Source: Gammaproteobacteria bacterium (GTDB taxonomy: Bacteria; Pseudomonadota; Gammaproteobacteria; GRL18). Taken from it: DNA of 7,287 nucleotides. Of the stretch, positions 7,103 to 7,287 are shown piece after piece (position 1 is the first letter of the stretch; each line of letters begins with the position of its first letter). A model generated the notes under the pieces. It worked only from the letters and a program-made list of their open reading frames with translations. It was not told where the DNA came from and searched no databases. The stretch is taken from assembly GCA_028571885.1 (NCBI GenBank), contig JAPVVU010000153.1:1-7287 (forward strand). Reading direction: 5' to 3'. Position numbers and translations under genes: made by a program.

Positions 7103-7287
7103 GTGTTCCACCAAAAGTAGGCCCCATGAGGGGAAATAGTGAGCATTCATTATTTAATGCTCCGCATCAGAACCTGGCATTTATTATAGGGCGATTTGAC
7201 GCAGTCCGAGCACAATAATAAATGCCAGGTTCTGATGCGGATCATTAAATAATGAATGCTCACTATTTCCCCTCTTTGGTGGAACAC
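7103..7287. repeat. 185-bp giant palindrome, MITE/ERIC-like foldback element
   Basis: The two ends are perfect 13-bp inverted repeats: GTGTTCCACCAAA (7103-7115) and its complement (7275-7287). Twelve bases on the left (7116-7127) have no partner on the right. Then 7128-7187 pairs with 7215-7274 over 60 bp with one mismatch (C7160 against T7242), around a 27-nt loop (7188-7214). Next to the bulge, CCCC (7122-7125) and GGGG (7130-7133) could form a small local hairpin. No open reading frame is present and no T-run follows. The left end touches the pdxJ stop TAA; the right end is the last base of the window, so no target duplication can be checked. Terminal repeats, lack of coding content and 3'-of-gene position suggest a non-autonomous transposon derivative, but I cannot name the family. 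Confidence 0.9.

Noticed and set aside
7103..7287. Integron attC site
   Set aside because: attC sites are imperfect palindromes of similar size, but their ends follow RYYYAAC...GTTRRRY. The ends here are GTGTTCC and GGAACAC, which do not fit, and the pairing is far too continuous.
7103..7287. Intrinsic terminator for the operon
   Set aside because: The stem is about 60-73 bp with no T-run after it, unlike a factor-independent terminator. It may still affect transcription, but that cannot be claimed.

Overview
The window is a stretch of gammaproteobacterial housekeeping chromosome with moderately AT-rich DNA. All genes are on the + strand. The order is rseC (3' end only), a small glutaredoxin-like gene, lepA, lepB, a DUF4845 gene, rnc, era, recO and pdxJ. 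This matches the conserved rpoE-rse/muc to lepA-lepB-rnc-era-recO-pdxJ neighbourhood of Gammaproteobacteria. The protein sequences resemble E. coli homologues recalled from memory over their whole length, but nothing in the window fixes the genus.

Layout. Bases 1-170 hold the C-terminus of an RseC/MucC-type membrane protein, followed by a CxxC glutaredoxin-like protein (198-437). A 95-bp gap carries a good extended -10 promoter candidate for lepA (GTG start, 533-2335). lepB (signal peptidase I, 2369-3232) follows after 33 bp. A 101-bp gap, with a candidate promoter overlapping the end of lepB, leads to a single-pass DUF4845 protein (3334-3720). That gene overlaps rnc by 4 bp, at a TTG start. 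era follows after about 100 bp, overlaps recO by 11 bp, and pdxJ (TTG start) lies 123 bp further on. No gene-free stretch exceeds 300 bp.

The genes cover translation (LepA, Era), RNA processing (RNase III), protein export (LepB), recombination repair (RecO) and vitamin B6 synthesis (PdxJ). Close spacing and overlaps suggest one or two long transcripts: lepA-lepB, and DUF4845-rnc-era-recO with or without pdxJ.

The unusual part is the last 185 bp (7103-7287). It begins at the base after the pdxJ stop codon and runs to the last base of the window. It is an almost perfect giant palindrome: 13-bp perfect terminal inverted repeats, a 12-nt one-sided bulge, then a 60-bp stem with one mismatch around a 27-nt loop. 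It contains no gene and looks like a MITE- or ERIC-type foldback element. If transcribed from pdxJ it would form a long double-stranded RNA, the kind of substrate cut by the RNase III encoded upstream. No complete new multi-gene system is visible; the genes themselves are ordinary for this locus.
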